Assembly (NCBI RefSeq): GCF_002909235.1
Contig: NZ_PHQQ01000012.1
Coordinates: 62,001 to 126,000 of the forward strand
Source: Arenibacter catalasegens
Lineage (GTDB): Bacteria; Bacteroidota; Bacteroidia; Flavobacteriales; Flavobacteriaceae
Direction of reading: 5' to 3'
DNA length: 64,000 bases
Part shown: one piece after another, positions 52,072-60,047 of the stretch
Layout: each line of letters opens with the position of its first letter
How positions within the stretch are numbered: the stretch's first letter is position 1
Translations under genes and position numbers: made by a program
Notes under the pieces: generated by a model
Database searches by the model: none
What the model saw: only the letters and a program-made list of their open reading frames with translations
Told to the model about the DNA's origin: nothing

Positions 52072-52659
52072 ATGGTTCAAAACAGACTAAAACAGTATCA
52101 GGTAATATTGGCCTCTGCCTCCCCTCGAAGACAACAGTTCTTTAGGGAAATGAACATAGATTTTAAAGTTCATATAATTGATATTGAGGAAACTTATCCC
52201 TTACATTTAGAAGGTGTGCAAATTTCAGATTATCTGGCTGAATTGAAGGCAACAGGCTTTAAAAATGAATTGGGAAACAAGGAAATACTTATAACTTCCG
52301 ATACCGTGGTTTGGTATAAAAATAAATCGTTGGCAAAACCAGCAGATGAAGGCGAAGCCTTTAGCATGTTAAAAACACTTTCCAATGACTGGCATGATGT
52401 AATCACCTCCGTTTGCTTTACCACCAATGAACGGCAACATACAGTAAACCACTGCACTCAAGTTAAATTCAGGGAATTGACGGAAGAAGAGATATGGTAC
52501 TATATAAAGAATTATAATCCTTATGATAAGGCTGGCGGATATGGAATTCAGGATTGGATAGGACTTATTGGAATAGAACAAATTCAAGGTTCCTATACCA
52601 ATGTAGTTGGCTTACCCACTCAATTGGTTTACAAAACGTTAATGGCCATGGTGGACTAG
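52072..52659 (+). CDS. maf: Maf-family nucleoside triphosphate pyrophosphatase
   Basis: A 195-aa Maf protein. The signature ILASASPRRQQFFREM lies near 12-27, with SDTVVWYKNKSLAKPADEGE near 80-99 and YDKAGGYGIQDWIGL near 145-159 carrying the acidic and Lys residues of the active site. Maf proteins hydrolyse dTTP/UTP or modified nucleotides. ATG 52072 is in frame; an ATG at 52067 is in the wrong frame. It is fourth from the end of a tightly packed cluster. Confidence 0.93.
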   Translation: MVQNRLKQYQVILASASPRRQQFFREMNIDFKVHIIDIEETYPLHLEGVQISDYLAELKATGFKNELGNKEILITSDTVVWYKNKSLAKPADEGEAFSMLKTLSNDWHDVITSVCFTTNERQHTVNHCTQVKFRELTEEEIWYYIKNYNPYDKAGGYGIQDWIGLIGIEQIQGSYTNVVGLPTQLVYKTLMAMVD

Positions 52660-52694
52660 GTTATTTTGAATAATTTTGCTGAAATTTAATTACT

Positions 52695-53636
52695 ATGCAA
52701 CGTCCTTTAAAATTCTATAGTTTACCCTTCCTATTTTTATTAATTGCCTTTAATGCCTGTAAGGAAAATTCAGAAAACATTTCAATTATAGCTAACGACA
52801 TGACCATGTCCAACGCTAAACCTGTTAAAAATGAGTTATCGCAAGAATTCAAAAATTACTGGTACGCAGGAAAAGCGGAAATCACCTCCTATAAATTAGA
52901 ACAGGCCCAATATGGCGAACTAAGGGACGGAAATGCCGTTTTAATATACGTTACAGAACCTTTTTTGGCAGATAAACAGGTAAAGGCTGATCAATCACAT
53001 CCAAATAACGTATCTGTTTTAAAACTGAATAGCACCAAAAAGTTTCTTACTGGGATCTATCCCTACTCTATTATGAACAGTAGTTATTATCCGGTATCCG
53101 ATAACCAACATGCCATAAAACTCTCCACTTCCGTACAGGAATGGTGTGGCCATGTATTTACACAGTTGAACAATAGGGACAAATTTGAAGTGAATTCCTT
53201 CTCCTATTTTGAGAGTGATGGTGACCAAACTATGACATTGGATAAGACAGATTTGGAAAATGAAATCTGGAATAAGATAAGAATAAACCCTAATAAACTA
53301 CCGGAGGGCAATATTAAAATTATTCCTTCCTTGGAATATTTACGTATGGGACATAAAAAATTAAAGGCCTACGATGCCAAGGCGGAATTAATTACCGAAG
53401 GCAACCTAAATACCTATAAAATTACCTATCCTGAATTGGAAAGAACATTGTCCATTACTTTTTCAAAATCCTTCCCTTATGGGATAGAGAATTGGTCCGA
53501 AAGTTTCAAAAGTGGGTTTGGACCTAATTTACAAACACTTACTACCAAAGCCACTAAGATAAAAACATTAAAAAGAGCTTATTGGCAAGAAAACAGAAAT
53601 AGTGACGTATTTTTGCGCGACAGTTTAGGACTATAA
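52695..53636 (+). CDS. conserved flavobacterial lipoprotein, unknown function
   Basis: A 313-aa lipoprotein with lipobox IAFNAC (C22). I know no enzymatic motif in it. It has EFKNYWYAGKAEITSYKLEQ near 52-71 and VQEWCGHVFTQLNNRDKFEV near 152-171, and ends RAYWQENRNSDVFLRDSLGL. Similar proteins next to maf are often labelled septum formation inhibitor Maf in databases, but nothing in it resembles the Maf fold; the name probably spread from the neighbour. It sits 35 bp after maf and 5 bp before the MscS-like gene. Confidence 0.8.
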   Translation: MQRPLKFYSLPFLFLLIAFNACKENSENISIIANDMTMSNAKPVKNELSQEFKNYWYAGKAEITSYKLEQAQYGELRDGNAVLIYVTEPFLADKQVKADQSHPNNVSVLKLNSTKKFLTGIYPYSIMNSSYYPVSDNQHAIKLSTSVQEWCGHVFTQLNNRDKFEVNSFSYFESDGDQTMTLDKTDLENEIWNKIRINPNKLPEGNIKIIPSLEYLRMGHKKLKAYDAKAELITEGNLNTYKITYPELERTLSITFSKSFPYGIENWSESFKSGFGPNLQTLTTKATKIKTLKRAYWQENRNSDVFLRDSLGL

Positions 53637-53641
53637 TATTT

Positions 53642-54190
53642 ATGGATAGATTTTTTTTAGATTACCAAGATGAACTGGTAGGCACGGGCATATGTTTGTT
53701 GGTCTTTCTCATATTAAAGTATCTAGGTGCAAAAACTATAAGAAAAGTTGGAAAAATCAGTGATATAAACAAGGTACGTACCCGATTGATCATAAAATAC
53801 TCTACCGCAGGCCTAACTACTTTAGGAATAGTTGCCTTAATTTTGATTTGGGGAGTAGAAATGAAGGATATTGGTCTGGTTTTTTCCTCTGCTTTTGCCG
53901 TAATAGGTGTGGCCCTTTTTGCACAGTGGTCTATCTTAAGCAATATAACCGCAGGAGTTATCCTGTTTTTTTCATTTCCTTTTAGAATTGGGGATAAAAT
54001 AAAAATAATGGACAAGGAGATTGATTTGCCAGAAGAAATATATTTAATTGAGGATATAAGGGCTTTTCATGTTCATCTTAGAAGGAATAATGGTGATTTA
54101 TTAACCTATCCTAATAACATGATGCTTCAGAAAGCAATAGTCCTGGCTGAAACCTATGAGGATTCCTTGGAAAATAGTGATGTCTTATAA
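53642..54190 (+). CDS. short MscS-like mechanosensitive channel protein
   Basis: A 182-aa protein with three membrane helices (about 11-26, 55-73 and 78-112) and the MscS pore and beta-domain core: FAVIGVALFAQWSILSNITA near 91-110, then FRIGDKIKIMDKE near 119. It ends soon after the beta domain, so it lacks the large vestibule of full MscS (286 aa in E. coli) and is a short member. It may release turgor or have another role. Last gene of the DUF2520-KdsC-Maf-lipoprotein cluster. Confidence 0.88.
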   Translation: MDRFFLDYQDELVGTGICLLVFLILKYLGAKTIRKVGKISDINKVRTRLIIKYSTAGLTTLGIVALILIWGVEMKDIGLVFSSAFAVIGVALFAQWSILSNITAGVILFFSFPFRIGDKIKIMDKEIDLPEEIYLIEDIRAFHVHLRRNNGDLLTYPNNMMLQKAIVLAETYEDSLENSDVL

Positions 54191-54267
54191 GGTGTTAAAG
54201 AAGTTGTAAATATTACGATCTCGGATTATATATTTCTATATTTGAGGACCAACTAAAACAAAACTAT

Positions 54268-56778
54268 ATGCGCCTTTATTGGGTATTCTTTTTAGGAATA
54301 CTGCTTTCCTGTAAACCTATTTTCGCACAAGCACCTAGAAAGAATACTTCTTCGGACATATATCATGCAATACAGAAATTAAATTTTTTGGGCACTGCCC
54401 TATATATAGCCGCGCACCCAGATGATGAAAACACAAGGCTCATTTCCTATCTTTCCAATGAAGTAAAGGCCAAAACCGCCTATCTATCACTAACACGTGG
54501 TGATGGTGGACAAAACTTAATTGGTTCGGAACTAAGGGAATTATTAGGTGTTTTACGTACACAGGAATTATTGGCTGCCAGGCGTATTGATGGTGGGGAA
54601 CAATTTTTTACTAGGGCAAACGATTTTGGTTACTCCAAACACCCCAACGAAACCCTTAAAATCTGGAACAAGGAAGCGGTATTAAGCGACGTAATTTGGA
54701 TTATACGCAATTATAAGCCAGATGTTATCATCAATAGATTTGACCATAGGTCTCCAGGTTCTACCCATGGCCATCACACTTCCTCTGCCATGTTGAGTTA
54801 TGAGGCTTTCGATTTGGCCAACGACCCAAATATTTATCCAGAACAATTAAAGTTGACCAATATTTGGCAGCCTAAAAGGTTGTTCTTTAATACATCTTGG
54901 TGGTTTTATGGCAGTGAGGATAAATTTGAAGAGGCGGACAAATCCAAAATGATGGATCTTGATGTAGGGGTATATTATCCATTAAGGGGTGTATCTAATA
55001 ACGAAATTGCCTCACTGGCAAGTAGTCAGCATTTGTGCCAAGGATTTGGTAGGCTAACCACCCGCGGTAGTGAAAATGAGTATGTTGAGCTCCTTAAAGG
55101 TGACCTTCCCAAGGATAAATCCAATATTTTTGACGGAATAAATACTACTTGGTCCAGAGTGGAGGGGGGTGCCGCCGTTGGTAGTATATTATATGAGGTT
55201 GAGAAAAATTTTGATTTTACCCAACCCTCAAAACATTTGCCTAAGCTTATTGCAGCATATAAGGCCCTGTTGAAGATAAAGGATGAGTATTGGAAGAGCA
55301 TCAAGAAAAAAGAGTTGGAAGACATTATACAATCTGTTTGTGGTCTCTATCTGGAAGCTACCGCAACAGCAGCAAACACTTACCCGGGAAGCCACATAAT
55401 TGTGAATATTGAAGCACTCAATAGAAGCGATGCCAACATCATTCTTAAAACGGTTTCGATTAGGAAGGATGATCCCTTTGTTAAAAACATGCTTCTTAAG
55501 GAAAATAAAAAGGAATTGATTAACATCGATTTAGAAGTTCCTGCCAATACAAATTATACCAGTCCATATTGGTTAAACAGTAAAGGAACCATTGGGATGT
55601 ATAAAGTAACGGATCAAAATTTAATTGGTAAGCCCGAGACTCCCAATGCGTTTGAGGTTACCTTTGAATTGGAATTCCACGGATTTCCTATAAAAATCAC
55701 AAAACCTGTTGTTTTCAAGTATTCCAAACCGGAAAAAGGGGAAATATATCAGCCTTTTGAAATTTTGCCCGAGGCCACAGCTGGTTTTAAAGACAAAGTG
55801 GTTATTTTTGCCACCTCCGAGCCCAAAGAAATTCCAGTAACCATAAAAGCATTAAAAGATAATGTAAAAGGGGAATTACAATTATGTTTCGGCAAAGGCT
55901 GGAAGGTGGACCAAGAAATTAAGCCCTTCGAAATAGAGAAAAACGGAGATCAGCAAACATTACATTTCCTAGTAACTCCCCCGACTTATGAAGATGAAAA
56001 TTATATTTCACCGATTATTAAAGTGAATGGCAAAGAAATCTCCAAAGAGTTGATCGAAATTAGTTACGACCATATTCCAAAACAATCCGTTTTAGTGCCA
56101 TCAGAAACCAAAGTGGTCCGACTTAATATTAACAAGACTGGAGAAAACATAGGTTATATAGTTGGTGCAGGTGACGAGATTCCAGAAAGTTTGGAACAAA
56201 TTGGATATAAGGTCGTGAAAATTGATCCTATTTCCATACAGGCGGGCTCCTTGTCCAACTATGATGCCATTGTAGTAGGCATAAGGGCATACAACGTTGT
56301 TGAGGAATTAAAATTTAAGCAGCGCTATTTATTGGATTATGTAAAGGAAGGTGGTAATTTAATTATTCAGTATAATACTGCTGGTAGAAATGGGTTGGAC
56401 ATGGACAACCTTGCCCCCTACCCCTTATCCGTTTCCAGAGATCGTGTTACCGATGAAACTTCTAGTGTAAAGATCCTGGCCAATACGCATGCTATAGTAA
56501 ATTATCCAAATAAAATAACCCAAAATGATTTTAATGGGTGGGTTCAGGAGCGTGGTCTTTATTTTCCAGATCAATGGTCCAATGAATTTACGCCTATACT
56601 TTCTATGAGCGATGAAGGTGAGACAGCATTAAATGGCAGTCTTTTAGTTGCACCGTACGGTAAGGGGAACTATATTTATACGGGATTAAGTTTTTTCAGG
56701 GAATTACCTGCTGGTGTAACAGGTGCCTATAGATTGTTTGCCAATTTGCTTTCCTTAAGGCAGGAGGGTCAGAAATAA
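54268..56778 (+). CDS. secreted PIG-L/LmbE-family deacetylase, large
   Basis: An 836-aa exported protein (signal VFFLGILLSCKPIFAQ). The PIG-L metal site reads IAAHPDDENTRLIS (H50, D52, D53) with a later HGHHTSSAM near 168 and DHRSPG. These zinc enzymes remove acetate from N-acetylglucosaminyl compounds. Behind the ~270-aa catalytic domain lie beta-rich segments and a C-terminal glutamine-amidotransferase-like region (YDAIVVGIRAYNVVEELKFK). Much larger than BshB1, so its substrate is more likely an extracellular glycan. It precedes a tiny membrane ORF and an SSS symporter. Confidence 0.88.
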   Translation: MRLYWVFFLGILLSCKPIFAQAPRKNTSSDIYHAIQKLNFLGTALYIAAHPDDENTRLISYLSNEVKAKTAYLSLTRGDGGQNLIGSELRELLGVLRTQELLAARRIDGGEQFFTRANDFGYSKHPNETLKIWNKEAVLSDVIWIIRNYKPDVIINRFDHRSPGSTHGHHTSSAMLSYEAFDLANDPNIYPEQLKLTNIWQPKRLFFNTSWWFYGSEDKFEEADKSKMMDLDVGVYYPLRGVSNNEIASLASSQHLCQGFGRLTTRGSENEYVELLKGDLPKDKSNIFDGINTTWSRVEGGAAVGSILYEVEKNFDFTQPSKHLPKLIAAYKALLKIKDEYWKSIKKKELEDIIQSVCGLYLEATATAANTYPGSHIIVNIEALNRSDANIILKTVSIRKDDPFVKNMLLKENKKELINIDLEVPANTNYTSPYWLNSKGTIGMYKVTDQNLIGKPETPNAFEVTFELEFHGFPIKITKPVVFKYSKPEKGEIYQPFEILPEATAGFKDKVVIFATSEPKEIPVTIKALKDNVKGELQLCFGKGWKVDQEIKPFEIEKNGDQQTLHFLVTPPTYEDENYISPIIKVNGKEISKELIEISYDHIPKQSVLVPSETKVVRLNINKTGENIGYIVGAGDEIPESLEQIGYKVVKIDPISIQAGSLSNYDAIVVGIRAYNVVEELKFKQRYLLDYVKEGGNLIIQYNTAGRNGLDMDNLAPYPLSVSRDRVTDETSSVKILANTHAIVNYPNKITQNDFNGWVQERGLYFPDQWSNEFTPILSMSDEGETALNGSLLVAPYGKGNYIYTGLSFFRELPAGVTGAYRLFANLLSLRQEGQK

Positions 56779-56800
56779 AAAACAAATAACAAGAATATTT

Positions 56801-56902
56801 ATGTTCGAGAAATTTGATTGGAAAAAAGAATATACAGTCGTTTTAGTACTGAATATTATATATATTATTGTTTTTTATTTAATAATGTCAGGAAACCGAT
56901 AA
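56801..56902 (+). CDS. 33-aa single-helix membrane protein coupled to the symporter
   Basis: ATG 56801 opens a 34-codon frame ending TAA at 56900-56902, one base before the symporter ATG at 56904. The product has a charged head (MFEKFDWKKEY) and one membrane helix (VVLVLNIIYIIVFYLIM), then SGNR. Position between the deacetylase stop (22 bp upstream) and the symporter start implies translational coupling. It may be a small accessory subunit of the symporter. Too short for most gene finders. No homologue known to me. Confidence 0.65.
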   Translation: MFEKFDWKKEYTVVLVLNIIYIIVFYLIMSGNR

Positions 56903-56903
56903 T

Positions 56904-58610
56904 ATGGCTACAGTAGATTGGATTATACTTATTGGAACCCTTATTTTCATTGTTGGCTACGGTGTTTGGAAAACTAAAGGAAGTAAAGATGTAAAGGAAT
57001 ATGTGCTTGGTGGCAACGATGCCAAATGGTGGACCATAGGTCTCTCTGTTATGGCCACGCAAGCCAGTGCCATTACCTTTTTATCCACGCCTGGTCAGGC
57101 TTTTCATGACGGAATGGGATTTGTTCAATTCTATTTCGGCCTGCCCTTGGCAATGATTATTATTTGTATCGTATTTGTCCCTATTTATCACAAGTTAAAG
57201 GTTTACACCGCGTATGAATTCCTAGAAAATAGATTCGATTTAAAAACCAGGACTTTAGCTGCCCTATTATTTCTAACCCAACGTGGACTTGCCGCAGGAA
57301 TTACCATTTATGCACCTTCTATTATACTTTCCGCAGTACTGGGCTGGGATTTAAAGACATTGAATGTCTTGATAGGCATCCTGGTTATTATCTATACCGT
57401 CTCCGGTGGTACAAAGGCCGTTAGCGTTACCCATAAGCAGCAGATGTTTATAATTATGACCGGGATGTTTATAGCTTTTTTCTTTATTCTAGGGTATTTA
57501 CCGGAAGATATTACGTTTAGTAAGGCCCTTAAGATTGCTGGTGCCAGCGATAAGCTTAATATTTTGGATTTTAGTGTTAACACCACAAGCCGTTATACAT
57601 TTTGGAGTGGAATTACAGGTGGTCTATTTCTTGCCTTAGCTTATTTTGGAACTGATCAAAGTCAGGTACAAAGATATCTCTCTGGCAAAACGGTACGGGA
57701 GAGCCAACTTGGATTAATTTTCAATGGATTGTTAAAAATACCCATGCAATTTTTTATCTTATTGGTGGGTGTAATGGTATTTATATTTTTTCAGTTCAAC
57801 CATTCCCCTTTAAACTTCAATCCAGCTGCTACTAACGCTATAATGGAATCTTCCTATGCGGGGGATTATAAGCTATTGCAGGAAGAACACATAGTATTGG
57901 AAGGCGAAAAAAGAATGGCTCAAAATAAATTTTCCGGGGCCTTGGACCTTAGGGAATACGATGCTATTGAAGATGCCAAACAACACATCGTTAATATAAA
58001 CAATAAGGATAAGGAAAACAGAAAGGCTGCGCAATCATTAATTTCCATGGCAAATGACAATGTAGAGACCAATGACAAAGATTATGTGTTTATCCATTTC
58101 ATTTTAAATTTTTTACCAAAAGGACTTATTGGTCTTCTATTGGCTGTAATTCTTTCGGCTGCCATGTCCTCCACCGCTTCGGAATTAAACGCATTGGGTA
58201 CCGTTACTTCTCTAGATTTGTATAAACGAAATATAAAAGGAGAATTTACTCAGGCGCACTATGTAAAGGTTTCGAAGTTGTTTACCCTAATGTGGGGGGC
58301 AATTGCAATTTCAATTGCCAATGTTGCCAACCTTTTTGATAACCTTATTCAACTAGTAAACATCATAGGCTCCATATTTTATGGGAATGTACTTGGCATT
58401 TTTCTTATCGCTTTCTTTTTCAAGTTTATTAAAGGCAATGCCGTTTTTGTAGCGGCCCTAATTACCCAATGCATTGTTATTATAGGATGGAGTTACGACT
58501 GGATGTCTTATTTATGGTTAAATGCCTTTGGATGTAGTTTGATAATATTATTGGCTACGGTATTGGAAGGATTTGATCGTCTTCTTAAAAACCCACCAAT
58601 AAAGACTTAG
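56904..58610 (+). CDS. sodium:solute symporter (SSS family)
   Basis: A 568-aa membrane protein with about 14 helices. SSS signatures are GTLIFIVGYGVWKTKGSKDV-EYVLGGNDAKWW near 11-45, the Na+-site helix LAYFGTDQSQVQRYLSGKT near 246-264 and LLAVILSAAMSSTASELNAL near 416-435. A hydrophilic insert of ~80 residues lies around 310-395. It imports a sugar, amino acid or similar solute with Na+. The upstream deacetylase and downstream LacI regulator and SusC/D suggest a carbohydrate. Confidence 0.92.
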   Translation: MATVDWIILIGTLIFIVGYGVWKTKGSKDVKEYVLGGNDAKWWTIGLSVMATQASAITFLSTPGQAFHDGMGFVQFYFGLPLAMIIICIVFVPIYHKLKVYTAYEFLENRFDLKTRTLAALLFLTQRGLAAGITIYAPSIILSAVLGWDLKTLNVLIGILVIIYTVSGGTKAVSVTHKQQMFIIMTGMFIAFFFILGYLPEDITFSKALKIAGASDKLNILDFSVNTTSRYTFWSGITGGLFLALAYFGTDQSQVQRYLSGKTVRESQLGLIFNGLLKIPMQFFILLVGVMVFIFFQFNHSPLNFNPAATNAIMESSYAGDYKLLQEEHIVLEGEKRMAQNKFSGALDLREYDAIEDAKQHIVNINNKDKENRKAAQSLISMANDNVETNDKDYVFIHFILNFLPKGLIGLLLAVILSAAMSSTASELNALGTVTSLDLYKRNIKGEFTQAHYVKVSKLFTLMWGAIAISIANVANLFDNLIQLVNIIGSIFYGNVLGIFLIAFFFKFIKGNAVFVAALITQCIVIIGWSYDWMSYLWLNAFGCSLIILLATVLEGFDRLLKNPPIKT

Positions 58611-58780
58611 TCCCCCATTTTTAACAAAACGCTGCATCACCATCCAGATAACATAAATCTGTATAATATGTATCATTGTTTTTGTATTGGAATTGATTTC
58701 AAAAGACAAGCTTCCCCTAGAATTCGAGCAGCTTTTCAAAAGTTTTAGGTAGATTACAAGGATTATTTCTACATTTAATG

Positions 58781-58795
58781 TTAACTAATAGTTAA
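58781..58795. promoter_or_regulatory. short palindrome before the LacI-type gene
   Basis: TTAACTAATAGTTAA is a perfect inverted repeat with a 3-bp centre, 48 bp before the preferred start of the regulator gene. It could be an autoregulatory site; in AT-rich sequence chance is also likely. Confidence 0.3.
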
Positions 58796-58842
58796 ATTAG
58801 ATGCCTAATGATAAAATTCCTCCCCTCTTTTTGCCTTTTATA

Positions 58843-59886
58843 ATGATCAAAGAAAAGTACACAATAAAGAACATTGCCCAAATGGCAGGTGTTTCCAAGG
58901 GAACAGTGGATAGGGTATTACATAAACGAGGAAAGGTTTCTCAGAGGGCTTTCGAGAAAGTTGACAAAATTTTAAAGGAAATCGACTATAAACCCAATCC
59001 GATTGCCAGGAACCTAAAAAGAAACAAAACTTATAACATCCATGTATTACTTCCCGACCCCGATATAGATCCCTATTGGATTCCTGCCAATGAAGGCGTA
59101 ATTGAAGCATCAAATCAATTTACACCCTTTGGTGTCTCAGTTAGTAAATATTTTTATGACCCTAATGACAAATCCTCTTTTTTAAATCAATCACAGCAAT
59201 CGGTTCTGTCACAGCCTGACGTTCTCTTAATGGCACCCATTTTTGAGAATGAATCTCACGAAGTTTTAAGGGAGTGTTGCCTCAACAAAATATCCGTAGT
59301 ATTGTTCAATAACCACATAAATAGCATTAAAGAGCAAATCTTTATAGGTCAAGACCTTGCGCAAAGCGGAAGGGTAGCCGCCAGTTTAATGGATAAAATT
59401 ATTGGTAAGAATGATGATATTGCAATAATCCATATCAATAAAGAGCCTCATATGCAATTAAAGGAAAATGGTTTCAAAGAATTTTTCATAGAAAGAAAGG
59501 ACAGTAATGGGCATAAAATGATATCTAAAGAATTTAATTCTGCTGAAAATAGCTCTTTTAACTCCGATGTTTCCCAATTCTTAAAGAATAATCCAAGCAT
59601 TAGCGCATTCTTTGTTACCAATTCAAAGGCGTATTTATTGGTCGAAGCTTTTCAAAAACTTGAACAAAGGAATAGCACAGTAATTGGATACGATTTGTTA
59701 AAACCAAACTTGCGGTTTCTCCAAGAGGGTGCCATAGATTTTTTAATTCACCAAAAACCCCATAGACAGGCCTATCTAAGCGTAAGCTACTTGGCTGAAC
59801 ATTTCCTGTTCGGCAAAAGTTTACCTGCCCAGGAATTCTTACCTATAGATATTGTTACTTCTGAAAATGCTCAATATTATATTTAA
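58843..59886 (+). CDS. LacI-family transcriptional regulator
   Basis: A 347-aa regulator. The N-terminal HTH reads YTIKNIAQMAGVSKGTVDRV, with the hinge helix NPIARNLK near 45-52, then a periplasmic-binding-protein-like sensor domain (DVLLMAPIFENES; FIGQDLAQSGRVAA). I prefer ATG 58843 because LacI proteins begin a few residues before the HTH; the frame extends to ATG 58801. It lies directly upstream of susC, with an 18-bp CG-centred palindrome in between, so it probably represses the SusC/D genes and perhaps itself in response to a sugar. Confidence 0.9.
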   Translation: MIKEKYTIKNIAQMAGVSKGTVDRVLHKRGKVSQRAFEKVDKILKEIDYKPNPIARNLKRNKTYNIHVLLPDPDIDPYWIPANEGVIEASNQFTPFGVSVSKYFYDPNDKSSFLNQSQQSVLSQPDVLLMAPIFENESHEVLRECCLNKISVVLFNNHINSIKEQIFIGQDLAQSGRVAASLMDKIIGKNDDIAIIHINKEPHMQLKENGFKEFFIERKDSNGHKMISKEFNSAENSSFNSDVSQFLKNNPSISAFFVTNSKAYLLVEAFQKLEQRNSTVIGYDLLKPNLRFLQEGAIDFLIHQKPHRQAYLSVSYLAEHFLFGKSLPAQEFLPIDIVTSENAQYYI

Positions 59887-59904
59887 GGAAGTTATATTTC
59901 ACCG

Positions 59905-59931
59905 AAACCTTAAAAAAATTAAGGTTTTATT
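59905..59931 (+). terminator. terminator-like hairpin after the LacI-type gene
   Basis: AAACCTTAA and TTAAGGTTT pair across five A, followed by TATTT. It lies 19 bp after the regulator stop, so the regulator and susC are probably separate transcripts. Confidence 0.6.
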
Positions 59932-59932
59932 T

Positions 59933-59950
59933 AATGTGTTCGAACACATT
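59933..59950. promoter_or_regulatory. LacI-type operator candidate upstream of susC
   Basis: AATGTGTTCGAACACATT is a perfect 18-bp palindrome with the central CG typical of LacI-family operators. It lies 47 bp after the regulator gene and 98 bp before the susC start. TATTTG at 59962-59967 resembles a -7 box, so the palindrome would cover the -33 region and block transcription. Confidence 0.7.
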
Positions 59951-60047
59951 AACACTAATACTATTTGTTAGTTTAAAAAAAAAGGTTAATTTCACCTTTA
60001 ACTTATTATTAACAAACAACTATTTTATTAACTCAAACAACTTTATT

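Noticed and set aside
54268-56778. Second bacillithiol deacetylase (BshB2)
   Set aside because: The protein is exported and 836 aa long, unlike the ~220-240-aa cytoplasmic BshB enzymes.
59934-60047. SusC start 38 codons upstream of ATG 60048
   Set aside because: It would put the start codon inside the palindromic operator and ahead of a clear signal peptide.
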